Shown: one piece after another, positions 8,546-18,402 of the stretch
Layout of the letters: each line of letters begins with the position of its first letter
How positions within the stretch are numbered: the first letter of the stretch is position 1
NCBI GenBank assembly: GCA_001298545.1
Contig: LJCX01000032.1
Coordinates: forward strand, 186,001 to 250,000
DNA from: Actinobacteria bacterium OV320
Lineage (GTDB): Bacteria; Actinomycetota; Actinomycetes; Streptomycetales; Streptomycetaceae
Length of the DNA: 64,000 nt
Direction: 5' to 3'
The notes under the pieces: generated by a model
Databases searched by the model: none
Told to the model about the DNA's origin: nothing
Seen by the model: only the letters and a program-made list of their open reading frames with translations
Position numbers and translations under genes: made by a program

Positions 8546-9322
8546 ATGGGACTGCTTGAGACCCCTCTGCTCGAAGACCTGGTCGTCCTCGTCAACGGCG
8601 GCAGCCAGGGCGTCGGCGCGGCCATCGTACGGGCAGCCGTGCGGGAAGGCGCGAACGTCGTCTTCACCGGCCGCCGGGCCGACGTGGGCGAGAAGCTCGC
8701 CGCGGACACGGGTGCGCGCTTCGTGCGGACGGACCTCTCCGATCCGGCGCAGGCGCGCGACAGCGCCGTCCAGGCAGTCGATGCCCATGGGCGCGTCGAC
8801 TGCCTGGTCAACGCGGCGGGGCTGACATCGCGCGGTTCGCTCCTCGACACCACACCGGAACTGTTCGACCAGCACATGGCGATCAATCTGCGCGCGCCGT
8901 TCTTCGCGATGCAGGCCGCGGTGGCCGACATGACGGCCCGCAAGGCGCCGGGCACCATCGTCAACATCATCTCCAACTGCGCGCACGGCGGTCCGCCCCA
9001 CCTGGCGCCGTACTCGGCGGCCAAGGCCGGTCTGGCAGGCCTGACGCGCAACGCCGCCCACGCGCACCGCTGGGACCGCATCCGGATCAACGGCCTCAAC
9101 ATCGGCTGGACGGACACCGAGGGCGAGGACGCCACCCAGCGCGCCTTCCACGACGCGGGCGACGACTGGCGGGAGAAGGCCGCCCGGTCGCAGCCGATGG
9201 GCAAGCTCGGGCAGGTGGACGAGATCGCCGACTTCGTCGTCTTCCTGCTCTCCGACCGCAGCGGAGTGGTGACCGGCTCGGTCATCGACTGGGACCAGAA
9301 CGTCTTCGGCGGCCAGGACTGA
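8546..9322 (+). CDS. Short-chain dehydrogenase/reductase
   Basis: 258 residues, classical SDR length. The nucleotide motif is GGSQGVGAAI near residue 18, then FVRTDLSDP, VNAAGLTSRG (NAG-type motif), and the catalytic YSAAKAG (Tyr-x-x-x-Lys) near residue 154. The C-terminal portion, GLNIGWTDTEGEDATQRAF, is typical of sugar/polyol SDRs. AAGGA precedes the ATG. It sits 16 bases after the dioxygenase and 28 before a Gfo/Idh gene, so one transcript is likely. It probably interconverts a ketone and an alcohol on the cyclitol or sugar handled by the operon. Confidence 0.88.
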   Translation: MGLLETPLLEDLVVLVNGGSQGVGAAIVRAAVREGANVVFTGRRADVGEKLAADTGARFVRTDLSDPAQARDSAVQAVDAHGRVDCLVNAAGLTSRGSLLDTTPELFDQHMAINLRAPFFAMQAAVADMTARKAPGTIVNIISNCAHGGPPHLAPYSAAKAGLAGLTRNAAHAHRWDRIRINGLNIGWTDTEGEDATQRAFHDAGDDWREKAARSQPMGKLGQVDEIADFVVFLLSDRSGVVTGSVIDWDQNVFGGQD

Positions 9323-9350
9323 ACCGCCCTCGGGCTGAAGGAGCAAGAGC

Positions 9351-10355
9351 ATGCGTATAGGCATCATGGGGCTGGGCCGGATCGGCAGCTTCCACACGGA
9401 GACACTGTCCGGGCTGGAAGCGGTGGACTCCCTCGTGGTCACCGACCCGGTGGCCGCGGCCGTCGCCACGGCCACCGAACGGTTCGGGGCCACCGCGGTG
9501 GAGTCCCCCGAAGCGGTGCTCGCCGCCGGAGTCGACGGCGTCGTGGTCGCCGCCGCGACGGACGCGCACCCCCGGCTCATCCTCGCCGCCGTGAAGGCGG
9601 GCATCCCCGTCTTCTGCGAGAAGCCCGTTGCCCGCGGCGTCGAGGAGAGTCTGGAGGTGCTGCGTGCGGTGGAGGGCAGCGGCGTCGAGGTGCACATCGG
9701 CTACAACAGGCGCTTCGACGCGGGCTGCGTGGCCGCGCGCAAGGCGGTGGTGAGTGGTGAACTCGGCGACCTGCACACCGTACGGTCCACCACCCTCGAC
9801 CCCGCACCGCCGCCACCCGCCTACGTGGCCGTCTCCGGCGGCATCTTCCGCGACTGCTCCGTGCACGACTTCGACATCGTGCGCTGGGTGACCGGCCGCG
9901 AGGTGGTCGAGGTGTACGCGACCGGCGGCAACCGCGGCGCGGACCATATCCGTGAGGCGGGCGACGTCGACACGGCGTCCACGCTGCTCACCCTCGACGA
10001 CGGGGCCATCGCCGTCATTTCCAACTCCCGCCACAACGCCCGCGGTTACGACGTACGCCTGGAACTGCACGGCATGAAGGACAGCATCGCGGTCGGTCTG
10101 GAGGACAAGCTGCCGCTGCGTTCGGTGGAGCCCGGGGCGACCTTCCCGGCCGGTACCCCGCACGACTTCTTCATGGACCGCTTCACCGCCGCCTACCGTG
10201 CCGAACTCACCGCGTTCACCGAGGTCGTCGCGGGCACCCGTACCTCCCCGTGCACGGTCGCGGACGCCATCGAGGCGAGCTGGATCGCCGAGGCGTGCAC
10301 CCTGTCCCTCCATGAGCACCGGCCCGTACGACTCGACGAGGTGCGTAAGGGATGA
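9351..10355 (+). CDS. Gfo/Idh/MocA-family oxidoreductase (inositol-dehydrogenase-like)
   Basis: 334 residues. The N-terminal Rossmann fold begins RIGIMGLGRIGSFH; the family EKP motif is in VFCEKPVARG with its catalytic Lys; the substrate-domain motif is DCSVHDFDIVRWVTG. The overall pattern is close to myo-inositol 2-dehydrogenases, though the second active-site His of the Bacillus enzyme is replaced by Arg in DIVRW, so a different stereoisomer or derivative may be used. AAGGAG lies 8 bases before the ATG. The stop overlaps the next start (ATGA), showing translational coupling with the following Gfo/Idh gene. Confidence 0.85.
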   Translation: MRIGIMGLGRIGSFHTETLSGLEAVDSLVVTDPVAAAVATATERFGATAVESPEAVLAAGVDGVVVAAATDAHPRLILAAVKAGIPVFCEKPVARGVEESLEVLRAVEGSGVEVHIGYNRRFDAGCVAARKAVVSGELGDLHTVRSTTLDPAPPPPAYVAVSGGIFRDCSVHDFDIVRWVTGREVVEVYATGGNRGADHIREAGDVDTASTLLTLDDGAIAVISNSRHNARGYDVRLELHGMKDSIAVGLEDKLPLRSVEPGATFPAGTPHDFFMDRFTAAYRAELTAFTEVVAGTRTSPCTVADAIEASWIAEACTLSLHEHRPVRLDEVRKG

Positions 10356-11371
10356 CGGACGAGCCCCTGCGGATCGGCGTCCTGGGCGCGGCCCGGATCG
10401 CCGAGCTGTCCATCGTCGGGCCGGCCCGTGCCGGCGGCCACCGCCTCGTTGCGGTGGCGGCCCGCGACCGGGACCGGGCCGAGGGCTTCGCCGCCACGCA
10501 CGGTGTGGAACGGGTGGTCGGCTCCTACGCCGACCTTGTCGCCGACCCGGAGATCGAGGTCGTCTACAACCCGCTGGCCAACAGCCTGCACGGGCCGTGG
10601 AACCTGGCCGCCCTCCAGGCCGGCAAACACGTCCTGACCGAGAAGCCGTCCTCGAGCAACGCGGGGGAGGCGGCCGAGGTCCACGACGCCGCCGCCAAGG
10701 CGGGCACGGTGTTCATGGAGGGCTTCCACTACCTGTTCCACCCGGTCACCCTGCGCCTGCACGAGCTGCTGGACAGCGGAACGCTGGGCGAACTCCGGCA
10801 CGTGGAGACCATGGTTGCCATGCCCGCCCCGCCGGACAGCGACCTACGGTGGTCGCTCCCGCTGGCGGGCGGCGCGCTGATGGACCTCGGGTGCTACAGC
10901 CTGCACGCCCAGCGCATGCTCGCGCCCTGGGCGGGCGGGCCGCTCCGGGTCGTCGCCGCGCGCGGTGGTGAGAAGGCCGGCGCTCCGGGGGTCGACGAGT
11001 GGCTGGACGCCGATCTGGAGTTCCCGGGTGGTGCCACGGGCAGCGCCCGCTGCCACATGGCCCACGACACCTGGCAGATGAGCTGCCGCGTCGTGGGCTC
11101 GCGCGGCGAAGCCACGGTGGTGAACTTCGTCCAGCCGCACCTGGACGACCGGGTCGTCGTGCGTACGGCCGCCGGTGAGCGCACCGAGGAGCTCGGCCGC
11201 CGGTCCTCGTACACCTACCAGTTGGAGGCCTTCGCCGCCCACCTGCGGCACGGCGCACCGCTGGCGCTCGACGCCGACGACGCGTTGACCACCATGCGGC
11301 TCATCGACACCTGCTACCGGGCGGCCGGGTTCCCGGTCCGGCCGCGTACGGTCCTGCCAACCCCTGCGTGA
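10352..11371 (+). CDS. Gfo/Idh/MocA-family oxidoreductase
   Basis: 339 residues, starting inside the previous stop. The Rossmann motif is IGVLGAARIAE; the EKP motif reads VLTEKPSSSN; MEGFHYLFHP and LMDLGCYSLH resemble the xylose/1,5-anhydrofructose-type dehydrogenase branch rather than IolG. The pair of different Gfo/Idh proteins in one operon suggests two redox steps on the same ring, or oxidation followed by reduction at another carbon. It is the last gene of the rightward operon and is followed by a strong hairpin at 11397. Confidence 0.85.
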   Translation: MTDEPLRIGVLGAARIAELSIVGPARAGGHRLVAVAARDRDRAEGFAATHGVERVVGSYADLVADPEIEVVYNPLANSLHGPWNLAALQAGKHVLTEKPSSSNAGEAAEVHDAAAKAGTVFMEGFHYLFHPVTLRLHELLDSGTLGELRHVETMVAMPAPPDSDLRWSLPLAGGALMDLGCYSLHAQRMLAPWAGGPLRVVAARGGEKAGAPGVDEWLDADLEFPGGATGSARCHMAHDTWQMSCRVVGSRGEATVVNFVQPHLDDRVVVRTAAGERTEELGRRSSYTYQLEAFAAHLRHGAPLALDADDALTTMRLIDTCYRAAGFPVRPRTVLPTPA

Positions 11372-11396
11372 CAAAGAGCGAACGGGCATGAAGAAG

Positions 11397-11433
11397 GGGA
11401 GTGGGCGGTACCGGACCGGTACCGCCCACTCCC
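11397..11433. terminator. Bidirectional intrinsic-type terminator
   Basis: A perfect inverted repeat with 18-base arms (11397-11414 and 11416-11433) lies between the convergent ends of the rightward operon (11371) and iolG (11448). No long T tract is present, as is common in Streptomyces. Confidence 0.8.
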
Positions 11434-11447
11434 GTTGTGTCCACGGA

Positions 11448-12467
11448 CTACCGGTACAAGGCCGGCCGTTCGATCATCTCGACCTCGACGCGCCCTCCCT
11501 CCCGCTGGGACAGCACGCCGGCCTCGCACACGGCCGCGGCCGCGTAACCGTCCCAGACGCCGGGGCCGGTGACCTCCCCGCGCCGCGTGGCATCCACCCA
11601 GCCCTGCACTTCACGGTCGTAGGCGTCCTCGAACCGCTCGACGTAGTCCGGCGTGATACGTCCGCCCCAGCGGCCGTCGGCGCTTGTCCGCGGCCCGTGC
11701 TCGTCACCGATGCGCACGGTGCCCCGCTCACAGACCGCTTCGGCGTGCACCTGGTAGCCGTAGCCGCAGTGGCCGAAGATTTCGACGTCGGCCAGGGCGC
11801 CCGACTCGGTTTCGAAGAGGATGAACTGAGGGTCGTTCATACCGGCCGGAGCGTGCGAGGTCGGGGCCGGCTTGTGCACGGTGACCGCCGTGATCTCCTG
11901 ATCGAGGAGCCAGCGCGTCACATCCATCTCGTGGACCACCGAGTCGTTGATGAGCATCTCTTCGGTGAACCACGGCGGCATGGACAGGTTCCGATGCCGA
12001 TGGTGCAGCATCAGTGCCCTGCCCAGCTCCCCGCCGTCGAGGAGCCGCTTCAGCTTCAGGTAATCGGTGTCGTAGCGTCGCATGAAGCCGACCTGGATAC
12101 GCCGGTGCCCGAGCCGCTGCTCCGCCTCCAGGACGCGAAGCGCGGCGGCGGCGTCGGGGGTGAGCGGCTTCTCGCACAGTACCGGCAGGTCACGGCCGAG
12201 GGCTTCGAGCAGGGCGGCCTCGTGGGCCGGCCCCGGGGAAGCGATGAGTACGGCGTCCACGTCCTGGGACGCCATGGCCGCCGCGGGTTCGGTGTACGCC
12301 GTGCAGCCCTTGATGGCGTTCGCGAGCGTCTTGGCGCGCTCCGCCTCGATGTCGACGACAGCGCTCACGCGTGCCCCGCTGATGACGTCGTGCAGTCTGC
12401 GCACATGGTCCGCGCCCATCTTGCCGGTCCCGACGACGGCAACACCCAGTGCTTGCTGAGGTGGCAT
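11448..12467 (-). CDS. iolG: Inositol 2-dehydrogenase (Gfo/Idh/MocA family)
   Basis: 339 residues from the ATG at 12467. Oxidises myo-inositol to 2-keto-myo-inositol (scyllo-inosose) with NAD+, the first step of inositol breakdown. The Rossmann motif is VAVVGTGKMGADHVRRL; LCEKPLTP holds the catalytic Lys; VGFMRRYD and the segment LHHRHRNLSMPPWFTEEM match actinobacterial inositol dehydrogenases; NDSVVHEMDVTRWLL is the active-site helix. It lies upstream of the transporter ATPase on the map but downstream in transcription, last of the leftward operon SBP-permease-ATPase-iolG. The gene symbol rests on similarity plus context with iolD and iolA. Confidence 0.82.
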   Translation of the reverse strand: MPPQQALGVAVVGTGKMGADHVRRLHDVISGARVSAVVDIEAERAKTLANAIKGCTAYTEPAAAMASQDVDAVLIASPGPAHEAALLEALGRDLPVLCEKPLTPDAAAALRVLEAEQRLGHRRIQVGFMRRYDTDYLKLKRLLDGGELGRALMLHHRHRNLSMPPWFTEEMLINDSVVHEMDVTRWLLDQEITAVTVHKPAPTSHAPAGMNDPQFILFETESGALADVEIFGHCGYGYQVHAEAVCERGTVRIGDEHGPRTSADGRWGGRITPDYVERFEDAYDREVQGWVDATRRGEVTGPGVWDGYAAAAVCEAGVLSQREGGRVEVEMIERPALYR

Positions 12468-12496
12468 GTTCGTGGTGTCTCCCGTGCTGGTGAGGG

Positions 12497-13402
12497 TCAG
12501 TCGTTGGGCTGGGGGGCGCCGACCTGTAGGTCGGCCTCCTCGGGGAGCTCCTCGACGTCCACGCCGCGAACCTGGGCCAACTCGTGCTTGAGAGCCGCGA
12601 GTTCGGCGCCCCCGGCCATGTGGTTGGTCAGCTCCTCCAGCGTGATCCGATTGCGTTCGGCGCTGAGTTCCATGGTGCCGAGGCGCAGGACGCTGAAGTG
12701 GTCGCCGACCATGTAGGCGTGGTGGGGGTTGTGGGTGATGAAGATGACGCCGAGGCCGCGGTCGCGGGCGGCGGCGATGTACTTCAGCACCACGCCGGAC
12801 TGTTTGACGCCGAGGGCGGCGGTGGGCTCGTCGAGGATGAGGACGCGGGCGCCGAAGTGGACGGCGCGGGCGATGGCGACGCACTGGCGCTGGCCGCCGG
12901 AGAGGGTGCCGATGGGCTGTTCGAGGTCGTCGAGGACGATGCCCATGTGGCGCAGTTCGTCGTCGGCGGTCTGTTTCATCTTCTCGATGTCGAGACGGCG
13001 CACGGGCCAGGGGCCCTTGGTGAGTTCGGAGCCGAGGAAGAAGTTGCGCCACACCGGCATCAGGGGCACGGTGGCGAGGTCCTGGTAGACGGTGGCGATG
13101 CCCTTGTCGAGGGCCTCGCGCGGGGTGGAGAAGCGCACGGGGTGGCCGTCGACGAGGAACTCGCCCTCGGTGTGCTGGTGCAGCCCCGAGACGATCTTGA
13201 TCAGCGTGGACTTGCCGGCGCCGTTGTCACCCAGGACACAGGTCACCTGGCCGGGGTGCACCTTCAGGTCGATGCCGTGCAGGGCGCGGATGTTGCCGTA
13301 GGACTTGCCCGCCTCGCGCAGTTCGACGAGGGCGGTGTCCGTCGTGGGCGCGCGCTCCTCGAGGATGGCCCCGTGCGCGCCGCTTGCGTTGGTGCTTGTC
13401 AT
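12497..13402 (-). CDS. Sugar ABC transporter ATP-binding protein, single-domain
   Basis: 301 residues from the ATG at 13402, which has a strong GGAGGTGA site. One nucleotide-binding domain only: Walker A GDNGAGKST, the Q-loop region ATVYQDLATV, signature LSGGQRQ, Walker B VLILDEPTAALG and the switch His in FITHN. RbsA-like proteins usually carry two such domains (about 500 residues); the short FrcA/XylG-like forms have one and presumably dimerise. It powers uptake through the permease encoded next. The acidic tail ELPEEADLQVG is of unknown role. Confidence 0.93.
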   Translation of the reverse strand: MTSTNASGAHGAILEERAPTTDTALVELREAGKSYGNIRALHGIDLKVHPGQVTCVLGDNGAGKSTLIKIVSGLHQHTEGEFLVDGHPVRFSTPREALDKGIATVYQDLATVPLMPVWRNFFLGSELTKGPWPVRRLDIEKMKQTADDELRHMGIVLDDLEQPIGTLSGGQRQCVAIARAVHFGARVLILDEPTAALGVKQSGVVLKYIAAARDRGLGVIFITHNPHHAYMVGDHFSVLRLGTMELSAERNRITLEELTNHMAGGAELAALKHELAQVRGVDVEELPEEADLQVGAPQPND

Positions 13403-13407
13403 TCCGT

Positions 13408-14487
13408 TCACCTCCGGGTGGCCGTGCGCTGGACCCACAGATTGATCAGGACGGCGCCGAGGAGCATGACGCCGAGGAAGGCCTTGAACCAGTCGGGGTT
13501 CCAGCCCGCGTAGACGATGCCCTGCTGCACCATCCCGAACATGAACGCCCCGAAGACCGGGCCGATCGCCGAGCCGGCGCCACCGGTCAGCAGACAGCCG
13601 CCGATGACCGCCGCCGAGATGTAGATCAGCTCCTGCCCGACACCCTCGCCGGACTGCACGGTATTGAACGTGAACAGCTGGTGCATCCCGACGAACCAGG
13701 CACCGAAACCGACCAGCATGAACAGCGAGATCTTCGTGAACGTCACGGGCACGCCGACCGCCCGCGCGCTCTCCTTGTTCCCGCCCACCGCGAAGACCCA
13801 GTTGCCGTACTTGGTCCGCAGCAGAACCCAGGTCGCGATCGCCGCGAAGACCAGCCAGTACACGATGGTGATCTTCACCTGGACGCCGCCGACGTCGAAG
13901 GACGAGGCGAAGACCTTCCTCGCCTGACCGAAGCCGTCCATGTCGCTGATGTCGTCGGTGGCCACGTTGGTGGTGACCAGCTTGGTCACGGCGAGGTTCA
14001 CACCCTGCAGGATCAGAAAACTGCCCAGGGTGATCAGGAAGCTCGGCAGCCCGGTCTTCACGACCATCCAGCCGTTGAGGAAGCCGACCGCCAGCGACAC
14101 CAGGAGCGCGACGACCACGCCCACCCAGACGTTCATGGTGAGTTGGTAGCTGAGCATGGACGCGGTGAGTGCCGAGGTGATGACGGCGACACCGGCCGAC
14201 AGGTCGAACTCGCCGCCGATCATCAGCAGCGCCACCGGCAGCGCCATGATCCCGATCGTCGACGACTGATACAGGATGTTGGCCATCGAACTGCCGTCAC
14301 GCACCGGCGGCGCCGCGATCAGGAAGAACACGTACACCGCGACGGCACCCAGGAAGACACCTACCTCGGGGCGGGCCAGGAGCCGGATCGCGAGGGGGCG
14401 CTGTGCGGTGCGCCCGTCCTGCTGGTGCGCCGGCGGAGCCGGCGACGGGGAGCCCGTCGCCGGAGCCGTGGTCTGGGTCATGGTCAT
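13408..14487 (-). CDS. Sugar ABC transporter permease (RbsC/FrcC-like)
   Basis: 359 residues. After a Pro/Gln-rich cytoplasmic N-terminus, the protein shows eight to ten hydrophobic segments. The family motif GGEFDLSAGV follows the third, with later motifs KTGLPSFLITLG, FAVGGNKESARAVGV and GAGSAIGPVFGAF. It forms the membrane channel, probably as a homodimer, with the adjacent ATPase and lipoprotein. The start ATG at 14487 overlaps the stop of the binding protein (ATGA), and the gene ends 5 bases from the ATPase start, so the three are translationally coupled. Confidence 0.93.
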   Translation of the reverse strand: MTMTQTTAPATGSPSPAPPAHQQDGRTAQRPLAIRLLARPEVGVFLGAVAVYVFFLIAAPPVRDGSSMANILYQSSTIGIMALPVALLMIGGEFDLSAGVAVITSALTASMLSYQLTMNVWVGVVVALLVSLAVGFLNGWMVVKTGLPSFLITLGSFLILQGVNLAVTKLVTTNVATDDISDMDGFGQARKVFASSFDVGGVQVKITIVYWLVFAAIATWVLLRTKYGNWVFAVGGNKESARAVGVPVTFTKISLFMLVGFGAWFVGMHQLFTFNTVQSGEGVGQELIYISAAVIGGCLLTGGAGSAIGPVFGAFMFGMVQQGIVYAGWNPDWFKAFLGVMLLGAVLINLWVQRTATRR

Positions 14488-15506
14488 CACCGGGTGCCCT
14501 TCGCGGCGAACTGGGCGACCTTCTCGACGTTGGTCTTGTCGACGAAGGCCGGGCCGGTCAGCACGGGCGCCTCGCCGCCGCCGCTGTAGTTGCCGTTCGT
14601 CTTGTAGAGCCACAGGGAGTCGACCGACAGGTAGCCCTGGAGGTAGGGCTGCTGGTCGATGGCCCACTGGATCTTGCCGGACCTGATGGCGCCGACCGCG
14701 TCCTTGTTGAGGTCGAACGTGGCGAGCTTGGTCTTGGTGCCGGCGTCGGCGATGGACTGGATGGCGGTCATCGCGAACGGGGCGCCGAGCGTGGTGACGT
14801 AGTCGATCGAGGAGTCCGTCTTGAGCTTGGCGGTGATCGTCGACTTCACGGACGGCATGTCGGTGCCGTTGACGTAGAGGATGTCGGTCTTGCCCTTGAA
14901 GGTCTTCTTCACACCGGCGCAGCGGGCCTCCAGGGCGACCTGACCCTGTTCCATGATCACGCAGACAGTGTGCTTGGCGCCGGCTTCGTTGAGCCTGCGG
15001 CCGAACGCCTCGCCGGCGATGCTCTCGTCCTGGCCGAAGTACTCGAGCAAGCCCTGCTCCTTCCAGTCCTGCACCCCGGTGTTGAAGCCGACGACGGGGA
15101 TGCCGGCCTTCTCGGCCTGGGCGACCACGGCCTTCATGGCGTCCGGCTTGGCGAGGGTGACGGCGATGCCGTCGACCTTCTGGTCGATGGCGTTCTGGAC
15201 CAGGTTCGACTGGTTGGGGCCGCTGGGGTCGCTGGAGTAGACGAGGTTGACGTTGTCCTTGGCGGCGGCGGCCTGGGCGCCCTTGCGGATCGTGTCCCAG
15301 AAGGTGTCGCCAGGGGCCGCGTGCGTGATCATGGCGATCGTCATGCGGGGAGTGGTGGCCTTGCCGGCCGAGACGTCGTTCCCGCTCTCGTCGGCCTGCT
15401 TTCCTCCGGAGCTGCTGGAGCATCCGGCCACAAGCAGTGCGGCGGCTGCCGCCACCGCGACGACGGGGACGATTCTGCGGGAGCGGGGGTGGGATGAACG
15501 GTCCAT
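14487..15506 (-). CDS. Sugar ABC transporter substrate-binding lipoprotein
   Basis: 339 residues. The signal peptide ends in lipobox LVAGC near residue 28, followed by a Ser/Gly linker, so the mature protein is membrane-anchored outside the cell. The domain is a Peripla_BP_4 type: RMTIAMITHAAPGDTFWDTIRKG, VDGIAVTLAKPDAM, GIPVVGFNTG, YFGQDE, AIDQQPYLQGYL. This branch includes inositol and ribose binders. First gene of the transporter-iolG operon; its promoter region (15507-16007) holds a palindromic site that may bind the GntR regulator at 17507. Confidence 0.92.
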   Translation of the reverse strand: MDRSSHPRSRRIVPVVAVAAAAALLVAGCSSSSGGKQADESGNDVSAGKATTPRMTIAMITHAAPGDTFWDTIRKGAQAAAAKDNVNLVYSSDPSGPNQSNLVQNAIDQKVDGIAVTLAKPDAMKAVVAQAEKAGIPVVGFNTGVQDWKEQGLLEYFGQDESIAGEAFGRRLNEAGAKHTVCVIMEQGQVALEARCAGVKKTFKGKTDILYVNGTDMPSVKSTITAKLKTDSSIDYVTTLGAPFAMTAIQSIADAGTKTKLATFDLNKDAVGAIRSGKIQWAIDQQPYLQGYLSVDSLWLYKTNGNYSGGGEAPVLTGPAFVDKTNVEKVAQFAAKGTR

Positions 15507-15606
15507 CTTTCCGGCACCTCACTGTGCTACAGGGGAAAGGGAGAAGCGGCTGACCGGCCGAACGCCGCCGATCACATGCCGTTAACACGGCTGTTGCTTA
15601 TGACGA

Positions 15607-15636
15607 GATAGAACCGTCACGCCACCGTGAGGTCAA
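15607..15636 (-). promoter_or_regulatory. Candidate promoter of the transporter operon
   Basis: On the minus strand TTGACC (15636-15631) is followed after 18 bases by TTCTAT (15612-15607). This is a modest sigma-70-type match about 100 bases before the lipoprotein start. The operator-like sequence at 15641-15650 directly adjoins the -35 element, a position suited to control by a repressor. Confidence 0.35.
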
Positions 15637-15640
15637 CGTT

Positions 15641-15682
15641 TGTAATGACATCATTTGCCCATCAAGGCAAGATGTCAGAACA
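15641..15682. promoter_or_regulatory. Candidate GntR operator, two sites
   Basis: Two related decamers lie in opposite senses: TGTAATGACA (15641-15650, reads TGTCATTACA on the minus strand) and TGTCAGAACA (15673-15682). Together they form an imperfect inverted repeat, TGACATC...GGCAAGATGTCA, across 15647-15676. Each decamer matches 9 of 10 positions of the IolR motif I recall for Corynebacterium glutamicum (KGWCHTRACA), a GntR-family inositol repressor. The divergent lipoprotein and iolA genes and the nearby gntR gene make autoregulated control of inositol use plausible. Confidence 0.45.
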
Positions 15683-16007
15683 ATTGCTTGACGCTGGTTG
15701 TCCGTGACCTCTACACCTGAAATGGCCGGGCTTCCCAGACTTTTCCCCCCGCCTTCCTGATCGCGACGGGGAGATGCGCGCCCGCATGCACGAGATCCGC
15801 GAATGAACGCCTCTTTCGATGTAATAACCATGGGTCGGGCGGGCGTCGGCACATATCCCCTTCAGGCCGGGATGCCTCTGGAAAGGGCCGAGGGCTTCGG
15901 CAAGTTCCTGGGACCTGGGACGGCCGGCCGTCTGCCTCTCCGCACCGCCTCCGACAGCCACCGCGACCACGCCTGAGTCCGGCCGTCCGAAAGGAAACCC
16001 GCACCCG

Positions 16008-17506
<1,499 letters not shown>

Positions 17507-17507
<1 letters not shown>

Positions 17508-18283
17508 TGATGTCCGGGCGCAGAAAGGCGGACGGCGGCACAGCTGCACTCGGTATCGCCATCGACCGGCAGAGCCCGGTTCCGCTGTACCACCAGTTCG
17601 CCCGGCAGTTGGAGCAGGCCATCGAAAGCGGCCTGCTCCTCCCGGGCGCCCTGCTCGGCAACGAGATCGACCTCGCCGAACGGCTCGGCCTGTCACGGCC
17701 GACGGTCCGGCAGGGCATCAAGGCCCTGGTCGAGAAGGGGCTGCTGGTACGGCGTCGAGGCGTCGGCACCCAGGTCGTGCACAGCACGGTCAAGCGGCCG
17801 CTGGAACTCACGAGCCTCTACGACGACCTGGAGGAGGCCGGGCAGGCGCCGAGCACCCGGGTGATACGCAACGACGTCGTGCCCGCGTCCGCCGAGGTCG
17901 CCGCGGCACTGGGTGTCGGCGAGGGCGACAGCGTGGTCCGGCTGGAGCGGATCCGGTACGCGAACGGACTCGCCGTGGCTGTCCTGCGCAACCATCTGCC
18001 GACCGACCTGTTGCTCGATCTCGACACTCGACGGCTCGAGGCCACGGGGCTGTACCGGCTCCTGCACGGGGCCGGTGTCGGTCTGCACAGCGCGCATCAG
18101 GCGATCGGCGCCGGCGCGGCTACCGCTGAGGAAGGCGCGCAACTCGGGGAACCCGAGGGCGCGCCGCTGCTCACCCTGCGGCGCACGGCCTACAACGCCG
18201 CCGGGCAGGCCGTGGAGTACGGCACGCATCTCTACAACGCGGCTCGCTACGTGTTCGAGTTCCAGCTGCTCATGCGCAGGTAG
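17507..18283 (+). CDS. GntR-family regulator (HutC/UTRA type), probable inositol-gene repressor
   Basis: 258 residues. The N-terminal winged helix starts PVPLYHQFARQLEQAIESG and has LAERLGLSRPTVRQGIKALVEKGLLVRRRGVGTQV; the C-terminal UTRA ligand domain includes ELTSLYDDLEEAG, VRLERIRYANG and a final FEFQLLMRR. In the HutC subfamily the UTRA domain binds a pathway intermediate, often a phosphorylated sugar. Co-transcribed with iolA; the palindromic pair at 15641-15682 is the obvious target. A start at either of the tandem ATGs (17507 or 17510) is possible. A convergent hairpin at 18345 ends the transcript. Confidence 0.9.
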
Positions 18284-18344
18284 GGCGTGGGCAACCGAGC
18301 CGAGCCGAGCCGAGCCGAGGGTCGCGTGGTGTCGGCAGAGGCGA

Positions 18345-18389
18345 ACAGGGGTGGCGGGGACGACCGTGGTTTCGTCCCGCCACCCCTGT
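18345..18389. terminator. Bidirectional terminator hairpin
   Basis: Arms ACAGGGGTGGCGGG (from 18345) and CCCGCCACCCCTGT (to 18389), extended by ACG/CGT with one bulged G, close a loop of about 9 bases between gntR and the convergent isomerase-like gene. Just upstream (18295-18319) is a short direct repeat of GAGCC units of no evident function. Confidence 0.75.
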
Positions 18390-18402
18390 GGCTTCACCTC
18401 GC

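Larger units (their letters stand above)
15507..16007. other. 501-base divergent intergenic region
   Basis: Separates the transporter operon (left) from iolA-gntR (right). Besides the operator and promoter listed separately, I see a TTGACG at 15688-15693 pointing right without a convincing -10, and AAAGGA before the iolA ATG. Open frames across 15711-15970 have no coding character. Confidence 0.4.

Noticed and set aside
7420..9285. A 621-codon minus-strand frame opposite the PhyH and SDR genes
   Set aside because: Antisense shadow of two genes with visible catalytic residues.
11448..13052. Apparent fusion of iolG to a longer N-terminal region
   Set aside because: The extra upstream part is an out-of-frame reading of the ABC ATPase gene; the ATG at 12467 gives a normal-length dehydrogenase.
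13408..15588. Apparent 726-residue fusion of permease with an upstream domain
   Set aside because: The N-terminal part is a shifted reading of the substrate-binding protein; the ATG at 14487 fits an ATGA overlap.
18295..18319. Tandem GAGCC units as a possible CRISPR-like or regulatory repeat
   Set aside because: No spacers, only a few 5-base units just before a terminator; simple-sequence slippage explains it.
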